Part shown: positions 35,351 through 46,080 of the stretch, piece by piece
Numbering within the stretch: the stretch's first letter is position 1
Layout: every line of letters begins with the position of its first letter
Assembly: GCF_029407905.1 (NCBI RefSeq)
Contig: NC_073630.1
Span: 43,177,001-43,241,000 of the forward strand
Reading direction: 5' to 3'
DNA: 64,000 nucleotides
DNA from: Bubalus kerabau
Lineage: Eukaryota; Chordata; Mammalia; Artiodactyla; Bovidae
The notes under the pieces: model-generated
Told to the model about the DNA's origin: nothing
The model's database searches: none
The model's input: only the letters and a program-made list of their open reading frames with translations
Translations under genes and position numbers: made by a program

Positions 35351-35366
35351 TGAATAACATTTAATT

Positions 35367-35734
35367 AAAAAAATGTTTGAATATTATCCAACCAGTATTT
35401 TGCAATCTTATTAAAACCTTTCTTTGATCAAGGATAAGAAGTAAGTCATATTTTACTAAAATTAAGGTACTGTTTCAATAGAACTGAAAAGTATTAAAAA
35501 CAGCTTGAAATAAGAGAGGAGTGACAAGGTCTAGGGTATGTTTTACTATATGAAGTTTCTTCTAAAATTATTTACAGTGATAGAAATTAAGTTCTATTAT
35601 ATTACTGGAATGTAAATAAAATAGTAAATAATAAGCTTAGTAATAACTTGGCATATAATATGTGTTCATTATGTATATAATAACTGGTATAGTTAGGAGA
35701 ATTATTATCGTGTTTTTTTTCCCAAGGGAATATA
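35367..35734. other. No gene recognised
   Basis: AT-rich flank of the large L1; nothing identified. Confidence 0.5.
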
Positions 35735-35950
35735 AAATAGTGGTTAAGAGAGTAGGCTCTGCTATCATATTACCTGTGTTCAAATCTTGACTCTATCACC
35801 TGACACTACCATTCTACCAGTCTCTGTTTTTGACAAACTGTGTCATCTGCTAAACTATCAGGAAGTTGAAAACAATACCACATGGATGTATTAAGAGAAT
35901 TAAGTAAAAATGGTAGGTGCTTATAATAATGTTTGACATGTAGCAACAAC
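35735..35950 (+). mobile_element. MIR SINE, plus strand
   Basis: Near full-length MIR: AGTGGTTAAGAGAGTAGGCTCTG near 35740, GTGTTCAAATCTTGACTCTATCACC near 35777, and a degraded 3' end near 35920. A Bov-tA follows immediately. Confidence 0.85.
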
Positions 35951-35960
35951 AATTCAGTTT

Positions 35961-36181
35961 GACTTCCTCGATGGCTCAGTGGGTAAAGAATCCACCTGGG
36001 ATGCAGGAGACACAGGATTTTGATCCCTGGGTCAAAAAAATCCCCTGGAGAAGGAAATGGCAACTCACTCCAGTGTTCTTGCCTGGGAAATCCCAAGGAC
36101 AGCGGAGTCTGGTGGGCTATAGTCCAATGTGTCATAAAGAGTCGGACAGGACTGAGTGACTAAGCACACACAAACACACAC
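35961..36181 (+). mobile_element. Bov-tA SINE, plus strand
   Basis: TSDs AATTCAGTTT (35951-35960) and AATTCAATTT (36182-36191). Tail of CACACAA units. The tRNA head keeps the A box (TGGCTCAGTGG) but the B box is altered. Confidence 0.94.
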
Positions 36182-36212
36182 AATTCAATTTAAAGTTAGC
36201 TTTTGTTAACAT

Positions 36213-36483
36213 GCTGCTGCTGCTGCTGCTGCTAAGTCGCTTCAGTCATGTCCGACTCTGTGCGACCCCATAGACGGAAGCCCACCAGGCTCCCCCGTCC
36301 CTTGGATTCTCCAGGCAAGAACACTGGAGTGGGCTGCCATTTCCTTCTCCAATGCATGAAAGTGAAAAGTGAAAGTGAAGTCACTCAGTCGTGTCCGACT
36401 CTTAGCGACCCCCATGGAATTCAGCCTACCAAGCTCCTCCGTCCATGGGATTTTTCAGGGAAGAGTACTGGAGTGGGGTGCCA
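36213..36483 (-). mobile_element. Bov-A2 SINE dimer, minus strand
   Basis: Begins with (CTG)6-7. The 11-bp TSD TTTGTTAACAT is exact at 36202-36212 and 36484-36494. Confidence 0.96.
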
Positions 36484-36604
36484 TTTGTTAACATAAGGAC
36501 ACACAAAGGTTTCTTTCTTAAAATTATCTGGAGTAGTGAAAAATCAGCCATAAATTTTGTCAGATATCTTTTAGCCTGGGAAATAGCCAAGAAAATTTTA
36601 GTTG

Positions 36605-36775
36605 CTTTTTATTTTTTTATTAAAATATTGGTGACTTACATATCATATTAGTTTCAGGTGTGCAACACTGTGGTTCAATACTTCTATAAATTACACATCA
36701 TACACATTTCTTACAGTTTCATTAACTTTATTCCCTGTGCTGTACATCTCTGTACCTATTTAGAAACTAGTGAGA
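36605..36775 (-). mobile_element. Old L1 3' tip, minus strand
   Basis: TTAGTTTCAGGTGTGCAACA near 36649 and TTCCCTGTGCTGTACATCTC near 36731 match the reverse of the 3'UTR of older L1 (L1MA/L1MB type). Confidence 0.75.
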
Positions 36776-37599
36776 GGTGCTTGTGAGAGACCAAGAGAGA
36801 CTGGAATAGAGGACCTGTGGGTTTTGGATGATAACCTGTATCAAGAGCCTGGTGCAAGCTGAGGGACATGTTGGGGTGGTTTTGACAGGTCAGCCAGAGC
36901 ATCAGGCACTTTTCATTCTTCTGTCTCTGTGCTGGCACTAGGGGTGTGTAAGTTTCTGCATGTGCCTTTAAGCATAGAGTCTCATCTCCCTACAGCCTTC
37001 TGGTTCTCCAGGTTGTGAACTTCACTGGTTTCTAAAATTCACTGAGGGATGAGGTTTGTTTTTCAGGGACTGTTACCCAGGGCCGGGATATCCAATGTGG
37101 GCCTCAAAGCCCTCACTCCTCTGGGAGGACCCCCTGGGTTCTGATATCCTCTTCTGGTTTGGGGTCACTCACCAAGTAATGTGTTACAATACTACATACG
37201 TGTCTGTTTGAACCCACTAACCATCCAGAACCCAAATATCCTCTACTCCAGACTCTCTTGGTCTCTCACTAACACCGTTCATTGACGATCTATTCAAACT
37301 TTTTCTTTTAGATGGTTTTCTCTGTTTTCCTGTACACAAAACATGGCTGTCTTGTAGTACTTTACTCCAAGAGTTAAACCAGATTAAATTTAATGCCTTA
37401 GACTAAATCCCAACCTCTCAAGAATAAAAATGGATTAGTTCACCTTGGGCAAAGGTGATGCACTATCTATTTTCAGAGAAGATAGGATCAAATCATACAA
37501 ACATGGGTATCAAACTCTACACTTAATGTTGGAGAGAGGGTAGCATGGGAAGTTCTAGGATAAATAATATCACATGTCTCTGGAAGTTACCCTGTAAAT
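36776..37599. other. Unassigned, locally GC-richer segment
   Basis: 36780-37300 is richer in G+C than its surroundings and could be an old LTR or an L1 leader, but I cannot name it. No coding exon supported. Confidence 0.4.
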
Positions 37600-37735
37600 A
37601 TTTATACAATATTATTATATATATATATTTTAAAAAGACAAATGAAGATCAGAGATTTTTAATAACTTGCTCAAAATCATGCATTAATTGAAAAACTGAA
37701 ATCTAAATACTGTCTTTTTTACTGTGACATGCATT
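37600..37735 (-). mobile_element. MIR SINE fragment, minus strand
   Basis: ATAACTTGCTCAAAATCATGC near 37662 and the TTTAAAAAGACAAATGAAGATCAGAG segment follow the MIR core order. An (AT)n run lies at its left edge (37614-37628). Confidence 0.7.
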
Positions 37736-39177
37736 TTTTCTCTGTGATTGTCTGCAACTAAGTAAACGCTATGGCCACTCGTCTCTTTCCTTTCTGTATT
37801 AATCTCTGAGATATCTTTAAACTTTTGGGTTTATTCTGGCAGATGCCTAATTCTGGTATCTATTAAGGTATAAACTCTCTAAAGTTTACATTTCCATTTT
37901 CCTTTCAAATTTTTCTCTTCTTCCTTTTGCACCAACGGAGCTAAAAGGGGCCACTTTGTAGAATATAAGTCTCAAGAAGAAAGTGATTTTAAGAACACTA
38001 GGTAGAAAACCTCCTGCAAACATTTGAAGTACACTTTGATCTTGTTGTCTCTTGAACAGAATGTATAATGTTTGGGCATTTTCTTTCCATTTATAAGATT
38101 AGAATAAATTTTTTAAATGATATTAATACCCAAATCCTCTCCCTGATAATTAACAACACTTAAAAATAATTTTGTCAAGTAGGGAATAATATCTACATGA
38201 AGATTTAAAGTACTCACTAATGAGCTTGCATAAAAATTTACCCTCCTAGCATTAGCTTTGAGCTAGTATTTTCAACTGCACTACTTTAGGATGATTACAA
38301 TATTACAGTTTTTGTGAAGGATTGGATGACCTCAGACAACATCACTGAGGTCAGTTCAAAAGCTATGATTAAAAGGAGAAATTGAAATTAAAATTTATCT
38401 CACTTTTCTTTATGTCTTTTTATTAGCTGACTGTGTGCAGTTGGAAAGGAAGATATTAATCAAAAAAATAATTATCAAGGCAGAAAAAAACTTCATCATT
38501 TTTCAAAGATGTAGAGGAGAAGAAAAAATGTTAAATGTTGGCGACCCAGCAGTTTGGAAAGTTTTGGCTAAGGCTTTGAAATTTGAATGTGAGCTGTAGG
38601 AGAGCACTCAAGAAAAAAGGGAAATAAGCAGTTTTCATTGTATTTAATTTGGCCCCTTAAATGTAACATGATGGAACTTGTAACCTAGAAATATTTTCTT
38701 AGGTACATTCACTAGGGAAGGTAAGCATAATTACAGCTGTTCAGACTTCATGCAAACTAAATTGGTGTTATGGACAATTAATCTTTTTAAACATTAAGAT
38801 AGCTCTGTAATTTCTCACTTTTGTGAAAAGAAAGAGGAAGGCAACATAAATCAAACCTTAGTCAGTAGGCCAGGAGTTTACTTAATTGATAATGTAAGAC
38901 AAAATGTCACTAAATTTTTATTTCATTGGAGCAACTCATAATTCACAAGTCTGTGTAGTCCTGAGTATGCATAATTATGTCCTAATTCTTACCTACCTAA
39001 GAGATTTGTAAATTGGAAATTTGATATTTTCCCCTGGTTCTTTTTCTTGTAAGTTGGCTTGACATAACAACAAACAAATGTTGGGATTTCTAGGAATTAA
39101 GTGATATCATAGCATACTCTCTACAGATGCGTATGTAATGTGCTGTGCTGCTTTGTAATACCCTGGGAAAAAAGCAT
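37736..39177. other. No gene recognised
   Basis: 1.4 kb with no young repeat, which is notable here only by contrast with the rest of the window. No open frame of interest. Confidence 0.5.
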
Positions 39178-39291
39178 TTGATGAAAGAAAGAAACAAAGA
39201 GAAAGAGAGGAAGGAAAGAAAGAAAGAAGGAAGGAAGGAAGATAAGAGGTAGGGAAGGAGGAAGAAAAGAAAGAAGGAAAAAAGAAAATAA
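39178..39291. repeat. Polypurine microsatellite (GAAA/GGAA)n
   Basis: About 110 bases almost all A and G on the plus strand, with GAAA, AAGG and GGAA units. The minus-strand frame over it is a low-complexity artefact. Confidence 0.92.
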
Positions 39292-39971
39292 TCATGATTT
39301 CAATGGAGTTGATAAATTGGAAATAAGGAGGGTAGCTACCATGGAGTTTGAAAAATCAATATACATTTTAAATGAAAGTCTTTATTGGGGTATGAAAAGA
39401 AATACATTTATTCCTGGCACAAAGATCCTCAAGCTTTTGGGATTACCTTAGTGACAGGAGTGTCTTTTGCCACACAGTAGGAGCACTTTTTTAATTTATG
39501 CTAAAGAAGTGACCTAGGGTGAGGCTCTTAGATAACCTCTGCATGGGGCTGGTTTCCAGAAAGACCAAGTTATTAGAGAGCTGGAACTTTAAGCCCTACC
39601 CACCAACCACTGAGAAGAGGGAGAGGGAGTAGCTACAGATTAAACTCTATAAAAACTCTAGATAAGCTTACAGATTGGTGAGCCAGAATGTATCCATGTG
39701 CCAGTGAAACTGAGGCAGGACTCTGTGGGGCTCCTGAGCATGAAAGCATTTCTGCCCCTGTCTTTTGTAAGAAACAGACTCCAGGCTCCATGACCTTCCC
39801 TGAGTTCCAAATGACAGATTTGAACAGTTACTAATCTGGGAAGGGAAGAGAGACAAAGACAACGGAGAGGCAGTCAAGAAATAATGGTGCAGCTTTGGGG
39901 GTAGAGACCTACTTCCACCTCAAGGGATACATATAACAATGTCTTAAAGCTCTAATATATCATCATTCTTC

Positions 39972-40690
39972 TTAAAAAACAGAGACATTACTTTGCCAAC
40001 AAAGGTGTGTAGAGTCAAAGCTATGGTTTTCCCAGTAGCTGTGTATGGATGTGAGAGTTGGACCATTAAAAAGGCTATTACTTACCTGTTAGTCTTCAGT
40101 TGTGTCCAACTCTTTGCGATCCCATGGACTATAGCCCATCAAGTTCCTAGTCCATGGAATTCTCCAGGCAAGAATACTGGAGTTTGTTGCCATCCCCTTC
40201 TCCAGGGGAACTTTCCAACCCAGGGATCGAACCCAGGTCTTCCACATTGCAGGCAGATTCTTTACCATCTGAGTCACGAGAGAAGTTACCAAAGAAGGCT
40301 GAGCCCCAAAGAATTGACTCTTTCGAACTGTGGTGTTGGTAAAGACTCTTTAGAATCCCTTGAATAGCAAGGAGATCAAACCGGTCAATCCTAAAGGAAA
40401 TCAACCCTGAATATTCTTTGAAAGGACTGATTCTGAAGCTGAAGCTCCAATACTTTGGCCATCTGATGCAAAAAACTGACTCATTGGAAAACCCTGATAC
40501 TAGGAAAGATTGAAGTCAGAAAGAGAAGGTGGGGTGACAGAGGACAAGATGATTGGATAGTGTCACTGACTCAATGAACATAAGTTTGAGCAAGCTCCGG
40601 GAGATGGTGAAGGACAGGCAAACTTGGCATTCTGCAGTTCATGGGGTCACAAAGAGTGGGACACAACTGAGTGACTGAACAACAACAATT
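39972..40690 (+). mobile_element. BovB 3' end, plus strand, split by Bov-tA
   Basis: BovB C-terminal coding region and 3' end, diverged, ending near the GTGACTGAACAACAACAA tail. A minus-strand Bov-tA (40078-40287) interrupts it. Coding remnants at 39993-40070 (MVFPVAVYGCESWT) are out of frame with the rest. Confidence 0.9.
40078..40287 (-). mobile_element. Bov-tA SINE, minus strand, in BovB
   Basis: Complete copy; the minus strand keeps the B box as GGTTCGATCC (rc of GGATCGAACC at 40223-40232). Flanks ACCATTAAAAAGGCT (40063-40077) and ACCAAAGAAGGCTGA (40288-40302) are a diverged TSD. Confidence 0.9.
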
Positions 40691-40751
40691 CACACCAGGT
40701 AAAGACCACCAGAGGCTACATTAATGGAACCAGAGAAGCTCATCAAGAAGA

Positions 40752-40970
40752 TTGTTGTTGTTGTTCAGTCATTAAGTTAGGTCCAACTCTTTGTGACCCC
40801 CCATGGACTGGAAAACCCTATGGACAGAGGAGCCTGATGGAGTACAGTTGATGGGGTTGCAAGAGTCAGACATGACTTAGCGACTAAACCACCACCACCC
40901 TGGACTGCAGCATGAAAGAATCCCCTGTCCTTCACTATCTCCCAAAGTTTGCTCAGCAACCCCACCCTTG
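40752..40970 (-). mobile_element. BovB 3' tip, minus strand, with a SINE piece inside
   Basis: Starts TTGTTGTTGTTCAGTCATTAAG and resumes after 40895 with TGGACTGCAGCATGAAAGAATCC. Between the two (40809-40895) is a plus-strand Bov-A segment ending in ACC repeats. Confidence 0.8.
40809..40895 (+). mobile_element. Bov-A SINE fragment, plus strand
   Basis: GGAAAACCCTATGGACAGAG to the GACATGACTTAGCGACTAAA tail with (ACC)n. It is only the second half of a Bov-A body. Confidence 0.8.
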
Positions 40971-41000
40971 AACCTTTGTTATAATACCCCTCATCCAGTC

Positions 41001-41093
41001 CAGTTAAGTTCAGTCGCTCAGTCGTGTCCAACTCTTTGCGACCCCATGAATCGCAGCACGCCAGGCCTCCCTGTCCATCACCAACTCCCAGAT
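41001..41093 (-). mobile_element. BovB 3' tip, minus strand
   Basis: A ~90-bp terminal fragment from AAGTTCAGTCGCTCAGTCG to CATCACCAACTCCCAG. It is much better conserved than the neighbouring tip at 40752, so it is a separate, younger insertion. Confidence 0.85.
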
Positions 41094-41189
41094 TAAATCC
41101 TCCCAAGTTAGGACATACAATTTTCCAGGGCAGGAACCCACTCTGTACCTCTTTGCCTGGAAAAACAACACAGCTATTCTTTTCCTGAG

Positions 41190-41391
41190 TACTCAGTTGC
41201 TAAGTAATGTCAGACTCTTTGTAATCTCATGGATGTAGCCTACTAGGCTCCTCTAACCATGGAATTTCCCAGGCAAGAATACTATTGGGGTTGCCATTTC
41301 CTCTTCCAGGGGCTCTTTCTGACCCAGGGATTAAACATGTGTCTCCTGCATTGCAGGTGGATTCTTTACCATGGGAGCCACCTGGGAAGCC
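41190..41391 (-). mobile_element. Bov-tA SINE, minus strand
   Basis: Body at left, tRNA head ending GGGAGCCACCTGGGAAGCCC at right. It lies inside the old LTR. No TSD recognised. Confidence 0.9.
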
Positions 41392-41835
41392 CAATCTTCT
41401 CTGCTTCACCCAAAATTCTGGAATTCACTTTGGCAGTTGGGCAAAGGGGTCAAGGTTTTGGAATCACCAAGAGGGTGGTACACCTTAAATTCATAGGAAC
41501 AGAAGATCCTGTGTTTGGGACTTTTCTGGACCTTGATCTACATATCTCTTTATCAGGCTGTTTGTTTGTATCCTTTAAGGTTCTTTATAATAAAGCAGTA
41601 ATCTTAAGTCCACTAACTTTCTGAGTTCTATGTGCTGCTTTAGGGAATTAATGGAAACCAAGGAGGAAGTCATGAGAACCTCCAATTTATACTCAGTAAG
41701 TCAGAAGTACAGGTAACTAGCTGAAATTGCAATTGGCATTTGAATCAGGGGCCATCTTGTGGGACTGAGCCCTTAAGCTGTGGGGTCTGGCACTGTTTCC
41801 AGGGAGATAGTATCACAATTGGGCTAAACTTGTGG

Positions 41836-42027
41836 GCCTCTCTGATAGCTCAGTTTATAAAGAATCTGCCTGCAATGCAGGAGACCCTGGTTCAATTCCT
41901 GGGTCAGGAAGATCCCCTGGAGAAGGGAAAGGCTATCCACTCCAGTATTCTGGCCTGGAGAATTCCTTGGACTGTATAGTCCATGGGGTTGTAAAGAGTT
42001 GGACACGACTGAACGACTTTCACTTAT
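41836..42027 (+). mobile_element. Bov-tA SINE, plus strand
   Basis: Complete head and body; B box altered to GGTTCAATTC. TSD ACTTGTGG at 41828-41835 and 42028-42035. Confidence 0.93.
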
Positions 42028-42090
42028 ACTTGTGGAATACCAAATCAGTGACTGTTCAGAATGGGAGAATTGTTTAGTGATGTGAAAAAA

Positions 42091-43059
42091 TACATGTTGA
42101 ACTTACCATTAAAGGGATAAATTATATGTTACCTTTTATGATGTCCAGTTGGTTTGGATGTAGAAATTATAATGAAAGTCTTGATATAAAGCTGTACTAA
42201 AAAAATTATCAAAGTAAGGTAGGATAGTGACCTGTACTATTTCTGACACTTTTATTGAAAGTCAGAGCTGCCTATTAGTGAGTTTCTTCTAAAGGTCAGA
42301 AATACACAGAATGGTATATGCAGCTCTCAATTATGTGCCCACACTTAACAGAGAGAAGCTAATTACCTTGACCATATGCTTCCTCCCTTTTTCACTGGGA
42401 GTCTCTCATGTTTTGCCTTTGCCCTCTTCTTGTACACATTTTCTTTTAATTGCCACCTTACTATCAAATGAAAGGAAAATATTGCTGTAGGGTTGGGTGG
42501 AAATTATAGGTTTTCAACATTCCCCAGATGGGCTGGCTCCCTGACTTAAGGACTTTGCTTTCCAGAATCTAAGTTTGAAGGTTGTGGCCCAATTCTTAAC
42601 TCAGAGATCTATGAACAACAGCACAGCATGTGGCTTGGAAAACAGGACTTTATACAAAAGCCCTGGAGTAAGAGAAGGACCTCTGGCTTCCTATTAATAG
42701 TTCTTCAGCTATGTGGTCATGGCATGTAAACTCACTCAGCTTCAACTCTAAAATAAGTTCTGTGGATTAGTTAACCTCTTCTGTCTGCTTTAGTTGTAAC
42801 TTCTTGCATCTGCAGTGTAGATGATGTTGTAACTCTTTTTCGAGGCTTCTTCACCCCCATCGCCATCCACTCCCAGGAATGTGTTAGGAGGAATCTTCCA
42901 TTGAAATGTACATTACTATCATTCATGTTCACCTTTGGATCTTCCCCCAGATCACAGGCCTGATTCCTAAAGACAAGACTCTGCCTTATTCGTCTTTAGA
43001 ACATCAATTCTTTGCATTGTGTCCAGCTCATGGCAGACACTCAGTAATGACTGAGTGAT
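42091..43059. other. No gene recognised
   Basis: Nearly 1 kb without a recognised repeat or exon. Confidence 0.5.
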
Positions 43060-43069
43060 TCAAGTAACT

Positions 43070-43213
43070 ATTTGTGTGTGTGTGTGTGGGATGTAGCTAA
43101 AAATCAGTTTATAGTTATTTTCTCTTTTTTTAATATAAATTTATTTATTTTAATTGGAGGCTAATTACTTTACAATATTGTATTGGTTTTGCCATACATC
43201 AACATGAATCCGC
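43070..43213 (-). mobile_element. Short L1 3' tip with extra 3' sequence
   Basis: The L1_BT-type tip occupies about 43133-43213 (minus strand). The 10-bp TSD TCAAGTAACT is exact at 43060-43069 and 43214-43223. The TSDs therefore enclose an additional ~60 bp, including a (TG)n run (43072-43088), beyond the L1 tail. Confidence 0.75.
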
Positions 43214-43223
43214 TCAAGTAACT

Positions 43224-43429
43224 TTTTAAAGAAGTGATTTAATGACATCAATCATTCAAACAACAGTTTCAAGCAACAGTGAAACTAACTCATTTTCCTG
43301 ACCTCCTGAGTCTAGTACTGATATTGGGAAGACCTAGAAAAGAAAAGAGTATATTTTTCACATTACACACATAATGGTATGAACACTAGTAACTAAGATG
43401 ATTGAATGCTAAGTGTAAACCCATAAGTG
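43224..43429. other. No gene recognised
   Basis: Short single-copy-looking stretch. Confidence 0.5.
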
Positions 43430-43630
43430 AAATTATCTTACTGAATAGGTGCAACAAACCTCTGAGATAGGTATACTTAATAACATCACTTTAATGACAA
43501 GAAAATTAAGACTTAGAGTTACGTAATATGCTTAAACTTTCACAGCTAGTGAGCAGGGAAGCCTGAATTATGATTAATCTGACACCAGAACCATTGTTTA
43601 ACCACTGTGGAATTCTGCCTCCAGGCCCCA
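43430..43630 (-). mobile_element. MIR SINE, minus strand
   Basis: Reverse MIR core: AGAAAATTAAGACTTAGAGTTA near 43500, CTTTCACAGCTAGTGAGCAGGGAAG near 43537, ending TGGAATTCTGCCT. Confidence 0.8.
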
Positions 43631-45094
43631 AGCTTTATAGGCAACTAGTCAGTGAGTTAGGGTTCCAATCCTAAACCTCCATTTCCAGCATGTTCTGTCA
43701 GTCTTCATGAAAGCGGGATCTGCTCATAATAGCTAACCATAGTTGGAGTTATCTGCTTGTAGGTTTTTGAAAGTGGGCAAAACTGAATTCAATAAAAGTT
43801 GCCTTTGTAAAATGTGAGTTAATGAACTTTGGATATACCAAATCCAAGACTCCTCTGAGTCAGTTTCAGTCACTAATAACAGCAGAGCATCAATAGTTAC
43901 AAAAGAGTATGCATAAATAGGTGGCTGATGTAATCGTGATATTTCCATTTTGTTAGAAAAAGATGCAATCAGGAAATAAGATATGGTGAAATATTCCCAG
44001 ATGATTAAGGTAGTTGGATAATATAATAATGGCTCCAGATAGATCTTAAAAGAAGAAATGGGGTGTCAATTAAAAGAAGTATATATTTGCTTGTGTTTTA
44101 TGTGCCTGAGTGTGTGTTTTGTATGGAAACTAATAAACAATATAGACTCCACATATGTGTGGGCATGTCTAAAGAGTGCCTGAGATGAGCTAATTGTTTA
44201 TCCTTTCCCTTTGTGTGACTATCTCCATGAATATCTTTTCTTATGTCTTACACACTGGATGCCTTAGGTAACATCATGACATGACTTTTGCAAATTTTTT
44301 TGCCTGTTTATGTAGTGAGTGATCTCCCCACCCTCATTGCTGGACACATTCTGTGTTTTGCTTCAACACTTTCCATGAAGATGGTTCCATCACCTAAAAG
44401 CAGGGATGTATATCCTTTTATGGTGGCCTTGGCTACTTAACAAGCATTTTGCGCTAAGCTTGAACACAGGGCCCCTCAAGCACTGCTGTGAATGTAACTT
44501 TTTGTCTGTGTAATGCCTTTGGTGTTAGAAATGATAACATTCAGTGAAGATATATTCATTAAGTATCTTTTGTTCAACCACTGATAGGAAAATAGTGCAA
44601 GAAGTGAAAAGCAAAACAAAACTCCTTTCCATTTAGGCTTATTAAATATTCAAGCGATTCCTCAAATATACTCAGCCTTGCTGTGGCTTCATTAAAGCAC
44701 AGCTCCATTGCATTTTACGATGAAACACTGGTACAATATGCTTCCTGCAGTGGCTACCCACAAGCAAATAGATTGCTGCATTCCTCACCAGCCAAAACTC
44801 AGAAGTAGCCCAAAGTCAAAAGTATTATAGTAATCAAGGGTGCAGGTTAGTGGCATGGATAATGATGGTAAAATCCACATCAGTGAAAAAAGAGGCCACA
44901 ACTTCCTCATCAAGTGCAGATGGAAAGAACAAACAGCTATTTCTAGTCAAAGCTTAGTGCCCCTTATTCAGAAGTCACTTCTGAAGACCTGAGTTAGAAA
45001 GCCTACATGTCCATCAAGAATCCATGTTCAATAGAGACAGTGTTTGAAATGATTAATAATGATTATTTTTAAGACTATGTAAAAAAAAAATTAT
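43631..45094. other. No gene recognised
   Basis: 1.4 kb without a young repeat. The 71-codon minus frame (43733-43948) has no recognisable family. Confidence 0.5.
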
Positions 45095-45101
45095 GTCTAC
45101 C

Positions 45102-45693
45102 CAAAATCACTGCAGATAATGACTGCAGCCATGAAATTAAAAGATGCTTACTCCTTGGAAGAAAAGTTATGACCAACCTAGACAGCATATTAAAAAGCAG
45201 AGACATTACTTTGCCAACAAAGGTCCATCCAGTCAAAGCTATGGTTTTTCCAGTAGTCATGTATGGATGTGAGAGTTGGACTATAAAGAAAGCTGAATGC
45301 CGAAGAATTGATGCTTTTGAACTGTGGTGTTGGAGAAGACTCTTGAGAGTGCCTTGGACAGTAAGGAGATCCAACCAGTACATCCTAAAGGAAATCAGTC
45401 CTGAATATTCATTGGAAGGACTGATGTTGAAGCTGAAACTCCAATACTTTGGCCACCTGATGTGAAGAACTGACTCATTTGAAAAGACCCTGATACTGGG
45501 AAAGATTGAAGGCAGGAGGAGAAGGGGATGACAGAGGATGAGATGGTTGGATGGCATCACCAACTCAATGGACATGAGTTTGAGTGAACTCCAGGAGTTG
45601 GTGATGGACAGGGAGGCCTGGCATGCTGCAGTCCATGGGGTCGCAAAGAGTTGGACACAACTGAGCAACTGAGCTGAACTGAACTGAACTGAG
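45102..45693 (+). mobile_element. BovB 3' end, plus strand
   Basis: About 590 bp. TSD GTCTACC at 45095-45101 and 45694-45700. A 98-codon frame of the BovB C-terminal region (45169-45465) is open up to a TGA, then the 3' end follows with (ACTGA)n. Confidence 0.94.
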
Positions 45694-45869
45694 GTCTACC
45701 ATGAAATGATATATAAAAAATAAATACTATACAGGAATCAAGGTATATAAGAATTATAATTGCAGTCACTAAAAGTACTGTCTAAGGTCCTGAGAACAGA
45801 GAGGGGAATAATAAAAAATGGAGCAAACTGTAAAACCTAAAACAATGAGCTCCATTGTTTAATTGCTAT

Positions 45870-46080
45870 ATGCTAGGCATTTCCCAAAGCTCTTCATTTA
45901 TATTATTTTATATAATTCCAGAACAATTCAGATATACAGATATTTGTACACTTTTATAGATAGGAAAACAAAGCCAATACTAACAAGTAAGTGATTTACC
46001 CAAAGTCAGTGAGTACATGAGAATATAAAACTCCAGACACTTTGCACTATGCTTTATTCCTTTCTCATGGTAAATGATGT
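45870..46080 (-). mobile_element. MIR SINE, minus strand
   Basis: TATATGCTAGGCATTTCCCA near 45866, ATAGATAGGAAAACAAAGCC near 45956 and the GTGATTTACCCAAAGTCAGTGAGTA segment follow MIR order. Confidence 0.8.

Larger units (their letters stand above)
39390..42090 (+). mobile_element. Old ERV LTR, plus strand, broken up by insertions
   Basis: LTR-like text at 39390-39670 (GAAGTGACCTAGGGTGAGGC near 39507; GAGCTGGAACTTTAAGCCC near 39578) resumes at 41395-41835 (TCTGAGTTCTATGTGCTGC near 41620; AGAACCTCCAATTTATACTC near 41675; CTTGTGGGACTGAGCCCTTAA near 41755) and weakly to 42090. A TATA-like box lies at 39648-39654 and AATAAA at 41589-41594, in the order expected for an LTR. BovB pieces and Bov-tA SINEs separate the halves. 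Family name not determined; no retroviral gene is present. Confidence 0.65.

Noticed and set aside
39107..39295. Frames rich in Ser/Phe or Leu/Phe (also 3796-4079)
   Set aside because: They read through polypurine tracts on the opposite strand.
45075..45668. A 197-codon minus-strand frame
   Set aside because: Antisense shadow of a BovB 3' end. The same antisense frame (HLILCHPLLLLPS-like) recurs over every BovB copy in the window.
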